64,000 bases of DNA from Trichodesmium sp002260545. GTDB taxonomy: Bacteria; Cyanobacteriota; Cyanobacteriia; Cyanobacteriales; Microcoleaceae. The stretch's first letter is position 1. Every line of letters begins with the position of its first letter. The stretch lies in assembly GCF_050016015.1 (NCBI RefSeq), contig NZ_JBNHEQ010000220.1, positions 8,655 through 72,654 on the forward strand. The letters are read 5' to 3'. The position numbers were made by a program, and so were the translations under genes. Positions 1 through 8,730 of this stretch are shown here, one piece after another. The notes beneath the pieces are model-generated. The model ran no database searches, was not told where the DNA came from, and saw only the letters and a list, made by a program, of their open reading frames with translations.

Positions 1-124
1 GTAAAACTACTCCCAAGGCTGCTTGGGATTTACCTTTACTGGCTCCGTCGTAAACATGAATTTGCCCGACAATTCTTTCTGACATGAGTTGTGCGGTACG
101 TATACCAATGCCGTTTCTTCTCAT
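1..124 (-). CDS. Cob(I)alamin adenosyltransferase-like protein, N-terminal part (runs off the window)
   Basis: Read on the minus strand from the ATG at 122-124, the frame stays open to the window edge and gives about 41 residues. They contain a P-loop-like segment, IHVYDGASKGKSQAALG, which resembles the nucleotide-binding loop of CobO/BtuR-type corrinoid adenosyltransferases. These cytoplasmic enzymes transfer the adenosyl group of ATP to cobalt in vitamin B12 synthesis. The frame is also open for a short way upstream without another ATG, so this start is the simplest choice. Only the N-terminus is visible, so the family call rests on one motif and could also cover a related P-loop NTPase. 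Confidence 0.5.
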   Translation of the reverse strand, partial: MRRNGIGIRTAQLMSERIVGQIHVYDGASKGKSQAALGVVL

Positions 125-801
125 AAGTTGTTTTTTTGGAGTGGGTGATTTTTGATTTTGGTTATCTAGTTTAGCAATATAGCGTTTCTCAGAATGTAGA
201 AAAATAGGGATTTTTTCGGACTCAGGAGTCAGGAGTCAGGAATCAGAATGAATATCTTCGATGCCATTGATTAGTTTATTACCTTATTAGTCAATAGTCA
301 TTTCATTTGCTGAAGCTTTCGGAGGCGGATGATAGAATTTTTCTCTTTTCCATGCTTAGAGAGTAAGAGTCTTTTCAGTAGTGACTGTCAGAACATCCCT
401 AAAATTCTTTGATCAAAAGTTTGCAGCCTTAATTTTTGTCTCTCCTTCCCTAAACTAAACCATTTGTAAATGCAGGAAGTGCCCAAAAACCAACAACTCC
501 TCTCAATAGTTGAGTATGTCAAGCACTACCTACCTATTATCTTGAGTTTCAGTATAAAAGTGAGTAGGATAATATTTAAAGGGTTTGCTTGTTCGGCATC
601 CAAGTTGGTCTGCTTGTTAAGGTAAATTTAGGGGTTATAGCAGATGTACCTTATTAAACAGAGAAATGCTAGTTACCAGTATGATAATTGTTATATAAAT
701 AGTTAATTTAAACAGAAAACATGAGTAAATTCTGAGTCCTGACTCCTGAGTCCTGACTCCTAACTGCCAGGAAAATATTACAACTTAAAAAGGATTGCTA
801 T
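125..801. other. Non-coding region upstream of fraC
   Basis: No credible gene is seen in either direction. The stretch contains short direct repeats of the type actcctgagtcctgactcc near both 225 and 740, a common filler in this genome. It must hold the promoters of the divergent adenosyltransferase gene and of fraC, but I see no convincing -35/-10 pair. Confidence 0.5.
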
Positions 802-1305
802 ATGAATTTAACTATTTTGCCTTTAAGAGCAATTGTTTCTGAATCTTTAATATTATTAGTAGTAATTGCCATTGAATCATGGTTTTTTCAACTAAGACTT
901 AATTTGATACCAAAAGTGAGTGTTGAATATGCAACTGTAATGAATTTAATTTCTACTTGTGTTGGATGGGTTTTGTTTTTTTATGGTGCAACTCTCCTAC
1001 CAAATAGGTTGGAAGAACAAATAGTAGCTTATATTTTATTTGGTAAGATTGGTGGAATTTATCGTCTGTTTATACTTTTTATATTTGTTAGTTTGTTAAT
1101 TTCTCTAATTATCAAGTTACTCAGCTTTAATTTGTGTGATTCTTTATGGAATGAAAACTCTAAAAATTATGGTGGTGGTATTAATATATCTCAAGCGTTG
1201 GAAGAGTTAAGAACACCAAAGTTTATGGTAATTACAGTTGCTCACATTTGTAGCCACTTAGCAATAGGATTTATTTTATTTTTGCAGAGGTCTGAACTAA
1301 CATGA
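802..1305 (+). CDS. fraC: Filament integrity protein FraC
   Basis: FraC is a small inner-membrane protein of the septal junctions that keep cells of a cyanobacterial filament joined and allow molecules to pass between them. The 167-residue product fits the family length (about 170-180 in Anabaena) and has hydrophobic segments near residues 10-30, 47-65, 85-108 and 142-160. The identification is supported by order: it overlaps the next gene by 4 bases (ATGA at 1302-1305), and the third gene is an ABC-2 type permease, which is the fraC-fraD-fraE order known from heterocyst-forming strains. The gene also occurs in filamentous strains without heterocysts, so it indicates filament growth, not nitrogen fixation. 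Confidence 0.82.
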   Translation: MNLTILPLRAIVSESLILLVVIAIESWFFQLRLNLIPKVSVEYATVMNLISTCVGWVLFFYGATLLPNRLEEQIVAYILFGKIGGIYRLFILFIFVSLLISLIIKLLSFNLCDSLWNENSKNYGGGINISQALEELRTPKFMVITVAHICSHLAIGFILFLQRSELT

Positions 1306-2345
1306 AAGAAATTTGGAAAAGTCTGGCTAACTTGCTTTTTTTGACGACTATTATTAATATTCTCAAGGATGCTCTCAATTTAATTTTGCCACCTAAGTTT
1401 TGGCATTGGCGGACATTTTTATTATTGACGATATTTTTATGGTTACTGTCAATGATTATTAGTGAAGTTGATAGTAATAAGGAAGAGGCAATTAATTTTA
1501 TTTCTAGTTTGAGTTGGTTATCTTTAACAATTTCTGTGGGATGGCGCACTACTCAGAAACCATTTGTTTTTGGTGAATTAAGTTTGTCTCCTTGGATTAC
1601 AGGGGGATTAATTTGCTTTCTTTTATATGAAAATTTTGCAAGTAATATTAAGTATGTGGCTATTGTTAGTTGGCCGATAATTTCTGTTTGTATCGCAGCG
1701 ATAATTTTAGTATTAAATTCTTCTGAAGCAGCGACAGAAGCCAAGGTTGATCAATTATCAAAGCCAAGTTTTGTAATTTTAATTTTGGTCAATTTTTTGG
1801 TTAGTTGTTGGTTGGGATTGTATTTTCTGATTCAGGGTATGGTGCAACAATATCCAACAATGGGAGAAGATGATTTAAGTCAAAGTACGTTTGTTTATAG
1901 ATTAATAACGCCTTCTATTAATGATTATCGAGGTGCAAAAATTATGAACTTAATGGAGCAAAAGTTAAAGGATGATTTGAGTAGTCAAAAGTTGGGGTTA
2001 TCAGTACCTAAGATGAAGTTGAGATTGGAAAATATTAAAGATGAAGTGACTAAGGAAATATCTGTTAAAGAAGATGATTTCTGGAAGTTACAAACATCAA
2101 TAGTTGCTAACCAGTCTGGGTATCAGTTGGAGTTACAATTATTTTGGGAAGGACCTACAGCAAAAGATGAGAGTTATTATCTGAGTAAAAGTTGTAAAAT
2201 AGGGGAAACAGTGAGGCAAAGAAGTTCTGGTTCTACTCCGCAAAATGAAGCAGTACCAATTCTGGTTGGTAATGTTGAATGTGGTGCTGTAGAAAAGAAA
2301 GCTGTTAAACCAGAAAGTCAAGAAGAAAATTTGAAAAATATTTAA
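1302..2345 (+). CDS. fraD: Septal junction protein FraD
   Basis: FraD is a membrane protein of the septal junction plug in filamentous cyanobacteria. The 347-residue product matches the family length. The N-terminal half carries several hydrophobic spans (about residues 35-55, 68-82, 95-112, 118-138, 155-180). The C-terminal half is soluble, charged and partly helical (about 200-340), as expected for the periplasmic part. It starts inside the stop codon of fraC (4-base overlap), which implies translational coupling. The last 35 residues are polar and probably variable between species. The call rests on gene order, length and topology; individual residues were not compared. Confidence 0.8.
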   Translation: MKEIWKSLANLLFLTTIINILKDALNLILPPKFWHWRTFLLLTIFLWLLSMIISEVDSNKEEAINFISSLSWLSLTISVGWRTTQKPFVFGELSLSPWITGGLICFLLYENFASNIKYVAIVSWPIISVCIAAIILVLNSSEAATEAKVDQLSKPSFVILILVNFLVSCWLGLYFLIQGMVQQYPTMGEDDLSQSTFVYRLITPSINDYRGAKIMNLMEQKLKDDLSSQKLGLSVPKMKLRLENIKDEVTKEISVKEDDFWKLQTSIVANQSGYQLELQLFWEGPTAKDESYYLSKSCKIGETVRQRSSGSTPQNEAVPILVGNVECGAVEKKAVKPESQEENLKNI

Positions 2346-2542
2346 AATTTGAAATAGAAAAAATTGAGATGGGAGGTCATTTCAGTTAGCCTCCTGCGGA
2401 GGAACTGCGCAATTCAGTTACCAGTTACCAGTTAACATTACCTCTGATTGAAACATTGGGATTGAAATACTGACAGTTTCTTCTTTTCATCCCTTATTCA
2501 AGGGGAGTTTTGAAACCTTATTTTTGAGTGATAAAATATTTT

Positions 2543-3316
2543 ATGAATCTGGGAAGAATTATTAAAATTGCTAAGAATGTATTTTGGGAAGCAATTCGCG
2601 ATCGTATCCTTTATCTAATTGGTTTCTTTGCTTTATTAATGGTAGCTGCTGTGAGGTTAATTCCAGAATTATCTGTAGGTACGGAGGATAAAATAATTCT
2701 AGATTTTGGGTTGGCAGCTATTAGTATTTTAGGTTTAATTGTGACGGTTTTTATTGGTACTGGTTTGGTAAATAAGGAAATTGAAAAACGTACTGTTTAT
2801 ATTTTGGTTGCTAAACCTTTGAGTCGTTCAGAGTTAATTGTTGGTAAACATATTGGTTTATCGGCAGTTTTGGCTGTTTTATTGGTAGCGATGACTTTAA
2901 TATATGGATTGATTGTTAGTTTAAATGGAATTTATTATCCTATTGGTAGTATTTTAGTAACTGTAATTTTTATATTTATTCAGTTGTCGTTACTTACTGC
3001 AGTAGCAATTCTATTTGGTGTCTTTACCAGTTCTTTATTAGCGACATTATTTACTTTTGGTATCTATTTAATGGGAAATTTAAGTAGAGATTTGGTGAAG
3101 TTGGGTGATTTAAGTGATAACCCTGGAATTAAGAAGTTAATGATGGGATTATATGTTGTATTGCCAGATTTAAGCAGATTAGATTTGAAAAATGATGCAG
3201 TCTATGGTCTACTACCAAGTATGGCTACTTTAGTTACTAATTTCGGTTATGCTTTGCTCTATACAATGTTGGTTTTATCTATTACTATTGCTATATTTGC
3301 TAGGAGAGAATTTTGA
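2543..3316 (+). CDS. fraE: ABC-2 type permease FraE
   Basis: This is a six-span ABC-2 family membrane permease, the third member of the filament-integrity cluster; mutants of this gene in Anabaena fragment. The protein has an amphipathic N-terminus ending in EAIRDRILYLIGF, a typical start of this family, and the EKRTVYILVAKPLSRSE loop (about residues 90-106) after the second span. A GTG at 2528 lies in frame, but ATG 2543 (MNLGRIIKIAKNVFWEA) matches the usual family start. The gap of nearly 200 bases after fraD is long for a single transcript, so fraE may have its own promoter. No ATPase partner is next to it. Confidence 0.75.
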   Translation: MNLGRIIKIAKNVFWEAIRDRILYLIGFFALLMVAAVRLIPELSVGTEDKIILDFGLAAISILGLIVTVFIGTGLVNKEIEKRTVYILVAKPLSRSELIVGKHIGLSAVLAVLLVAMTLIYGLIVSLNGIYYPIGSILVTVIFIFIQLSLLTAVAILFGVFTSSLLATLFTFGIYLMGNLSRDLVKLGDLSDNPGIKKLMMGLYVVLPDLSRLDLKNDAVYGLLPSMATLVTNFGYALLYTMLVLSITIAIFARREF

Positions 3317-3983
3317 TATTTAAAAGGAAGAAGGAAGAAGGAAGAAGGAAGGAGAAAGAAGGGAGAAGTGAGAAGGAAGAAGGAAGAAGTGAAAAGGAAG
3401 GGGAAAGAAGGGAGAAGGAAGGAGAAAGAAGGGAGAAGTGAGAAGGAAGAAAATTAGTTGATATATTTTATAAGAAAGAAGGGAGAAGTGAAAAGGAAGA
3501 AAATTAGTTATGGCTTCAAACCCGGTATTAGCAAGGGAAATACCCTAAATTGATCAAAATAACTGTTTGCGTAGCATGACCTAGGAAAACCTAGATATAT
3601 GAGGAAAACGGTTAGTTCAAGGTAAAAACATTTCCGATTCATTTGAGAAAACTATCTCTATCATTTTCCCTTTTTTTTCAATATTTACTTTTTCTTCCTT
3701 TCTCCTTGTTCCTTCTCTATCATTTTCCCCTTTTTTTTTCAATATTTACCGAAATAATTAATAATTAAACAATTAAATAATTAGATCACTCAGGTTTAAA
3801 GCCTCCCCTTTCAAGGGGAAAAAAAATAAATCTTTTCCTTATTCCTCTTACCTCTCCCTTTTAGGGAGAGGTAATTATCAATTATCAATTATCAATTATC
3901 AATTAATGAATCCTTCTTCCCTCTTCCCTCTTCCTTACTTCTACCATAAGAGATAAAATAGTAGTAAATAAATAGAAAAAATA
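3317..3983. repeat. Non-coding region with purine-rich low-complexity DNA
   Basis: Bases 3320-3500 are runs of gaaggaagaagg-type purine repeats; 3660-3750 carries the complementary style (ctttctccttgttcc). No gene is visible. The right part, from 3745, is a dispersed repeat listed separately. Confidence 0.7.
3745..3912. repeat. Dispersed repeat, copy 1 (partner at 32163-32322)
   Basis: About 165 bases are shared almost base for base with 32163-32322. The shared part begins at tttaccgaaataattaataa, includes two small hairpins (cctcccctttcaaggggaa and ctctcccttttagggagag), and ends in tandem taattatcaattatcaa units. It stands directly upstream of larE here and upstream of the injection-system spike gene in the other copy. 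Confidence 0.8.
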
Positions 3984-4811
3984 ATGTTGAAAAAAAAACT
4001 AGAAGAACTAAAAAATATATTTGCTCAAATGGAGAAAGCTTTAATTGCTTACTCTGGTGGAATAGATAGCACTTTAGTTGCAAAAGTTGCTTATGATGTT
4101 TTGGGTGATAAAGCATTAGCTGTAACTGCTGTTTCTCCTTCTTTATTACCTGAAGATTTGGAAGATGCTCGAATTCAAGCAGCAGTTATTGGTATTTCCC
4201 ACGAAGAGGTAAATACTAATGAAATGGAGAATAAAAATTATACTTCTAATCCCATAAACCGTTGTTATTTTTGCAAAAGTGAATTGCATGATACTCTCAA
4301 ACCTTTAGCTTTAAAAAGAGGTTATTCTTATGTAGTAGATGGAGTTAATGCTGATGATTTACGAGACTATCGTCCTGGTATTCAAGCGGCAAAAGAAAGA
4401 GGAGCAAGATCGCCTTTAGCAGAAGTAGGAATTAGTAAGTTTGAAGTTAGACAACTTGCCAAAGATTTAGATTTACCTTGGTGGAATAAACCTGCTCAAC
4501 CTTGTTTAAGTTCCCGGTTTCCTTATGGGGAAGAAATTACTTTGGAAAAGTTACAAAGAGTCGGAAGAGGAGAAAGATATTTGCGAGATTTGGGATTAAA
4601 AAATTTACGGGTACGTTCGGAAAAAGATACTGCTAGAATTGAAATTTTGCCTGAAGAAATTAAAGAGTTTGTCTTGACAATAGATTTGCCTAAATTGGTG
4701 GAAAAGTTTAAAGAGTTTGGCTTTATTTATGTCACTTTAGATTTAGAAGGATATCGGAGTGGGAAGTTAAATCAGGTTTTATCGCCAGAGGTATTGGGAG
4801 GGAAGGTTTAG
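3984..4811 (+). CDS. larE: ATP-dependent sacrificial sulfur transferase LarE
   Basis: LarE builds the nickel-pincer cofactor of lactate racemase and related enzymes by adenylating the substrate and donating sulfur from its own cysteine. The 275-residue protein has the PP-loop SGGIDS at residues 24-29. The sacrificial-cysteine motif is PCLSSRFPYG, with Cys174. A CYFC pair at 94-97, together with Cys174, fits the LarE group that carries three cysteines and may use an iron-sulfur cluster instead of a single sacrificial sulfur. No larB, larC or larA is nearby, so the partner genes must lie elsewhere or the protein serves another target. The ATG at 3984 gives the usual N-terminus. Confidence 0.88.
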   Translation: MLKKKLEELKNIFAQMEKALIAYSGGIDSTLVAKVAYDVLGDKALAVTAVSPSLLPEDLEDARIQAAVIGISHEEVNTNEMENKNYTSNPINRCYFCKSELHDTLKPLALKRGYSYVVDGVNADDLRDYRPGIQAAKERGARSPLAEVGISKFEVRQLAKDLDLPWWNKPAQPCLSSRFPYGEEITLEKLQRVGRGERYLRDLGLKNLRVRSEKDTARIEILPEEIKEFVLTIDLPKLVEKFKEFGFIYVTLDLEGYRSGKLNQVLSPEVLGGKV

Positions 4812-4814
4812 AAG

Positions 4815-4940
4815 ATGGGGAGTAGGGGAGTAGGGGAGTAGGGGAGTAGGGGAGTAGGGGAGTAGGGGAGTAAGGGAGTAGGGGAATAGGGGAGTAGGGG
4901 AGTAGGGGAGTAGGGGAATAAGGGAGTAGGGGAGTATAGC
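4815..4940. repeat. Tandem ggggagta repeat
   Basis: The stretch after larE is built from 8-base units (gggagtag with slight variants, ggggaata and ggggtaa) repeated about fifteen times. Similar short runs occur at 19935-19960, 46440-46500 (complement) and 51960-52010, always just after a gene. No coding role is apparent. Confidence 0.85.
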
Positions 4941-5087
4941 AACAGCCAGGGCGATTAGGACATAGACTGATGATGAATCAAAGACCACGGAAACACTTTT
5001 CCCACTGTTCCCTGTTCCCTGTTCCCTGTTCCCTGCTATAAGGGAGTAGGGAAGCAAAATTACGGAAAAGCCTCTAATGAAATACAT

Positions 5088-5176
5088 AGGACTTACGCAA
5101 ATACCATGTATATAGTGTTGACAACTATAACGTTATAGTTTTTTGACTCTGTATATAGTACATCTGCGTAAGTCCT
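5088..5176. mobile_element. MITE with IS701-type ends (89 bp)
   Basis: The ends are inverted copies: aggacttacgcaaa at the left and tgcgtaagtcct at the right, followed inward by tatatag...tatatag. These are the ends of the complete IS701-like element at 30369-31766. The flanks read atacat on the left and g-atacat on the right, which suggests a target duplication. There is no coding capacity, so this is a non-autonomous derivative. Confidence 0.8.
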
Positions 5177-5256
5177 GATACATTTACTCTTCCGAAATAT
5201 TGATTCAATAGTAATTACATAACTTAAGAATCAAGTCTTCTCCAATCCTAGATGTT

Positions 5257-5392
5257 ATATCAAATCCGCTTAATTCGGTATAAAAAAAATTTTCATCTTC
5301 AGCTATTAGTAAATCTTTCTAAATTCTCTTCCCTACGACTCCTGACTCCTAGATTAACCATATAATTATACCGATGTTACTGGATTTGATAT
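5257..5392. mobile_element. MITE of the atatcaaatccg family
   Basis: The left end (atatcaaatccgcttaattc, then ggtataaaa) is mirrored at the right (ttataccgatgttac, then tggatttgatat). Related ends occur at 17423-17565 and as single ends near 17235 and 53390. The element lies directly upstream of a methyltransferase gene and may carry part of its promoter. Confidence 0.65.
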
Positions 5393-5446
5393 TATTTATC
5401 TTTTTTATTATGCTTTCTGAAAAATAGCGATCGCTCTCATCCAACT

Positions 5447-6163
5447 ATGACAATTCAACTAGATAAAGTAGTTCCTTGGGGTCGGAACTTTAATGAATAT
5501 GTTTCTATGTTTGACCTCACTTCAGCAGAGAAAAATTTAACTATTTTAGACTGTGCAGCAGGACCATCAAGTTTTAATTATGAAATGACTTTGCAAGGAT
5601 ACAATGTTATTTCTTGTGACCCAATTTATCAGTTTAACGCGGATGAAATTTATCATCGTATTCAGGAAGTTTATCAAAATATTATTGACCAAGTAAAAGA
5701 AAATTATGATACTTTTGTCTGGCAAAATTTTCAGTCACCAGAAAATTTAGGAAAAGTCAGAATAGCAGGTATGGAAAAATTTTTACAATACTTTCCTAAT
5801 GGAGTTGAACAAAAACGTTATTTAACTGCTGAATTGCCAAAATTGCCTTTTGAAGATAATAAATTTGATTTGGCTTTATGTAGTCATTTCTTATTTCTAT
5901 ATTCCGATCAATTTTCAGTAGAATTTCATCTAGAATCAATTTTAGAGATGTGTCGAGTTGCTAAAGAAGTAAGAATTTTTCCTCTGCTGAAACTTTCTGG
6001 AGAAATATCCCCATTAGTAATGCCAATAATTGAAAAATTATCAACTAAAGGATACAGAGCAGAAATTCGAGAAATAGATTATGAATTTCAAAAAGGAGGT
6101 AATCAAATGATAAGAATTTCCTGCGGAATGCTGGGCAAACATCCATTAGCCATCAGCTATTAG
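5447..6163 (+). CDS. SAM-dependent methyltransferase (class I)
   Basis: The 238-residue protein has a Rossmann-type glycine region, ILDCAAGPSSF, at about residues 33-43 and an acidic strand end (VISCDPIYQ, about 53-61). A DLALCSHFLFLY stretch (about 142-153) corresponds to motif IV/post-II of class I methyltransferases. The methyl acceptor is not predictable. Directly after the stop codon lies a damaged second copy of the C-terminal two thirds, so the locus has undergone a partial tandem duplication. The same protein type is common in cyanobacteria as an uncharacterised conserved gene. Confidence 0.7.
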   Translation: MTIQLDKVVPWGRNFNEYVSMFDLTSAEKNLTILDCAAGPSSFNYEMTLQGYNVISCDPIYQFNADEIYHRIQEVYQNIIDQVKENYDTFVWQNFQSPENLGKVRIAGMEKFLQYFPNGVEQKRYLTAELPKLPFEDNKFDLALCSHFLFLYSDQFSVEFHLESILEMCRVAKEVRIFPLLKLSGEISPLVMPIIEKLSTKGYRAEIREIDYEFQKGGNQMIRISCGMLGKHPLAISY

Positions 6164-6168
6164 TTTTT

Positions 6169-6636
6169 CAAGATATTATTGACCAAGTAAAAGCAAATTA
6201 TGATACTTTTGTTTGGCAAAATTTTCAGTCACCATAAAATTTAGGAAAAGTCAGAATAGGAGCTATGGAAAAATTTTTACAATACTTTCCTAATGGAGTT
6301 GAACAAAAACGTTATTTAACTGCTGAATTGCCAAAATTGCCTTTTGAAGATAATAAATTTGATTTGGCTTTATGTAGTCATTTCCTATTTTTATATTCCG
6401 ACCAGTTTTCAGAAGAATTTCATCTAGAATCAATTTTGGAAATGTGTCGAGTTGCTAAACAGGTAAGAATTTTTCCTCTGTTAGAACTTTCTGGAGAAAT
6501 ATCCCCGTTAGTAATGCCTATAATTGAAAAATTATCAACTCAAGGATATAGAGCAGAAATTAAACAAGTACCTTACGAATTTCAAAAAGGAGGTAATCAA
6601 ATGATAAGCATTTCCTCCGGAATGCTCCGCAAATAG
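6169..6636 (+). pseudogene. Partial tandem copy of the methyltransferase, with a nonsense codon
   Basis: The sequence repeats bases from about 5679 onward of the intact gene with few changes and no frame breaks. It lacks the N-terminal cofactor-binding region. One codon that is GAA in the intact copy (TCA CCA GAA) is TAA here, at 6235-6237. An ORF can restart at the ATG 6265 (123 residues) but would lack the SAM-binding motif. It begins within a few bases of the upstream stop codon, as expected from an unequal tandem duplication. Confidence 0.8.
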
Positions 6637-6905
6637 CCATCAGCTATTAGCTATTAATTCATTGCCTTGAGAGTAGGAATTAGTATTGAGATATTTAAGG
6701 CGAATTAAAAGTATTGGCAAAAATTTGACCAAGAAATAAGGTCAAATAACCACACCATTTCAAGGGGATAAAAAAAGAAATTTCCGATTTTATTCCCTCC
6801 TAATTCAGTAGAAGGTACTGAGACAGGACTTCTCGCTGCCCATAAGGTAGAGGGAATTTTAGGGATGTAGCGATCGCTGTCTATCAAGGCTCATATTTAG
6901 TCTGC

Positions 6906-6956
6906 TTGACAATATCAAATAATTTGATATACATTGATAAAGTGATAATTTATCAA
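6906..6956 (+). promoter_or_regulatory. padR promoter with two operator-like palindromes
   Basis: A -35 box TTGACA (6906-6911) and a -10 box TATACA (6928-6933) are separated by 16 bases. Between and over them lies a perfect palindrome, atatcaaat-a-atttgatat (6912-6930). A second inverted repeat, ttgataaa-gtgataa-tttatcaa, follows at 6934-6956. PadR proteins usually repress their own promoter by binding such AT-rich dyads, so these are probable autoregulatory operators. The gene starts 11 bases after the second repeat. Confidence 0.7.
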
Positions 6957-6966
6957 AAAATAGATA

Positions 6967-7305
6967 ATGGCAAAACAAAACCAAGAGCGATTTTTCGATT
7001 TGTCGCCCAAAGAAGAAGCGGTATTGTCATCGGTTCTATACCGAAAACGTTATGGATTAGAAATTATTGATGCTGTCAAGGAAGCTAGTGGTGGGAGGAT
7101 TGAACTAGGGTTCGGTTCCCTTTATCCCACCCTACATAAGTTGGAGAAAAAAGGTTTTTTGGCAGCACATTGGGGAGAGGAAACTCCTGAAGAACGTAGT
7201 GGAGCAAGACGTAGATATTACCGAATTACAGGTTTAGGAAAAAAGGTACTTCAAGAAAAACGACATTTCTTGAATGATTTAGCAGTATGGCAACCAGTTT
7301 TATGA
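6967..7305 (+). CDS. PadR family transcriptional regulator
   Basis: The 112-residue protein is a winged-helix PadR regulator of the short type. The LSPKEEAVLSSVL helix opens the domain, GFGSLYPTLHKLEKKGFL (about residues 49-66) is the recognition helix with the wing, and RRRYYRITGLGKK follows as the typical second strand and helix. Such proteins act as dimers and usually repress their own operon and a neighbouring membrane protein. The next gene starts 11 bases downstream and encodes a membrane protein, which fits that layout. Confidence 0.9.
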   Translation: MAKQNQERFFDLSPKEEAVLSSVLYRKRYGLEIIDAVKEASGGRIELGFGSLYPTLHKLEKKGFLAAHWGEETPEERSGARRRYYRITGLGKKVLQEKRHFLNDLAVWQPVL

Positions 7306-7316
7306 GGAGTAAAGTA

Positions 7317-7919
7317 ATGAAAAATCTCAGTAGAGTAGTGAAAAATTTTAAGTGCTATATCTACTATATTTTAATTCTTTCAGTTGTTGTTTTTAATAAC
7401 CCCAATCCATTTGCCAAAATACCTCCGTCACAAAAGATTATTGACAGAGCATGGAAACATAAAGATGAAATGTTTCTTTGGCAAACTTTGTCAAAAGTTC
7501 CACAAGATATCTGGAAATTTCTGTTGTTCTGGATAGTTTTTATTTACAGCACAGTTTTCCGTTCTGGCAGTGATTTTTTCAGTATAGTTATGCGAATAGT
7601 GGGTTGGTCAGTCTTGTCTTTAATATTAGTATGTCCGCCATTAATACTGTTAGGTAAATTTTTCTGGAAACGGATAATTTATGATTCAACAACACCTTGG
7701 GATTTACAATTATCTGATTTTCTAACTAAGTTATTTGTTGAAGAACTTAAAGAGGAAAGTCGTGGAGATTTAATAGAGGCGAGAAATAAATTAGTTAAAC
7801 AGGGATATTCAAAATGGTTAGTTAGTCTTATTACTCTAGTACGAGCATTTAAAATATTCTTGTCTTTCTGGTTATGTAAATTTGAGTATCTTGCCAAAAA
7901 CTTTTTTCAGATTAAGTAA
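7317..7919 (+). CDS. Membrane protein paired with PadR
   Basis: A 200-residue protein of unknown function. Hydrophobic segments lie near residues 12-27, 65-82, 88-113 and 160-180. A charged block reads LFVEELKEESRGDLIEARNK (about 139-158), similar in style to the short cytoplasmic segment seen in other PadR-controlled membrane proteins of cyanobacteria. ATGs at 7287 and 7302 overlap padR. I chose ATG 7317 because a strong ribosome site (gaggag) lies 7 bases before it. It is almost certainly co-transcribed with padR and may be the target of its control. The function cannot be named from sequence. Confidence 0.65.
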   Translation: MKNLSRVVKNFKCYIYYILILSVVVFNNPNPFAKIPPSQKIIDRAWKHKDEMFLWQTLSKVPQDIWKFLLFWIVFIYSTVFRSGSDFFSIVMRIVGWSVLSLILVCPPLILLGKFFWKRIIYDSTTPWDLQLSDFLTKLFVEELKEESRGDLIEARNKLVKQGYSKWLVSLITLVRAFKIFLSFWLCKFEYLAKNFFQIK

Positions 7920-8080
7920 GTAGTATTACTTTCACAAAATAGGTAAGCATTCAGCAGTCATCTATCAGCTTCATTACCTTTAATTTTGTCTACCTACTTA
8001 GTTCATCTAGATTTATCAATCGCACCTAGTATGAGTAGGTGTATTATCTAAATAAAATTCAGATTATTGAGGAGATAATT

Positions 8081-8377
8081 ATGTTAAACCAGAATGCAGA
8101 CTTAGATTTACTCCGCTATCTAATTAATGTAATCGAATCAGAAAGAAATGAGAGGGTTTATTTAGAAAACCGAGTCAATACAATTGAGAAAAAACTCAAT
8201 TTTCAAGTAATCAAATCTCAAGACTTTGAATATCAACTCAAAGATTTAGAAGGAGAAGTTGCAGAAGTTAGGATAAACAATCAAGTTTTATCTGAGAAAA
8301 ATGCAGAACTCGAAAATTTACAGCATCCTTACTCAATGGATGGAAAACCAATTTGTGATTACTGGGAAAATGATTAA
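8081..8377 (+). CDS. Short coiled-coil protein
   Basis: The 98-residue product is acidic and helical. Residues 10-85 form heptad-like patterns (VYLENRVNTIEKKLNFQV and QLKDLEGEVAEVRINNQVL), and the tail ends in GKPICDYWEND. I do not recognise a family. A GTG further upstream at 8039 would add 14 residues, but ATG 8081 has a gagga ribosome site at a good distance. It stands alone between two non-coding stretches. Confidence 0.55.
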   Translation: MLNQNADLDLLRYLINVIESERNERVYLENRVNTIEKKLNFQVIKSQDFEYQLKDLEGEVAEVRINNQVLSEKNAELENLQHPYSMDGKPICDYWEND

Positions 8378-8730
8378 AAAGTAACTTTGTAAATTTTCTT
8401 ATTTCAGTTAAATTGTTTCCATCTTTCCCTTGAAGGATTACTTTTTTAGAAAATTTTCTAACATTGCGCTTAAGCTATACTAATCCTAAATGATTTGTGA
8501 AAAAAATTGTAGGGGTTTGGTTTCCAAATCCAATCTTAGCTTGGGGAAAGGAGACCAAACCCCTACGATAAAATATTACAACCTATTGAGAATTGCTATA
8601 TAACCTTTGGATTTACCCTTCAGAATTTGAAATAAAATGTTTAACAACTTTTCCATTTTCTGAATAATCCCATGAAGTTTATAATTAATGATATCCTCTA
8701 ATTAACCAACAAAAATTATTCAATCAAGTT
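8378..8730. other. Intergenic region with a 60-base palindrome
   Basis: Bases 8508-8569 form a long inverted repeat, gtaggggtttggtttcc and its complement ggagaccaaacccctac. It is a REP-like sequence that recurs as a half site at 9895-9915. The rest shows nothing that I can assign, apart from the presumed hisC promoter. Confidence 0.6.

Noticed and set aside
4779..5087. 102-residue minus frame over ggggagta repeats
   Set aside because: The protein is PYSPTPLLPYSPTPLL repeats from the tandem DNA repeat.
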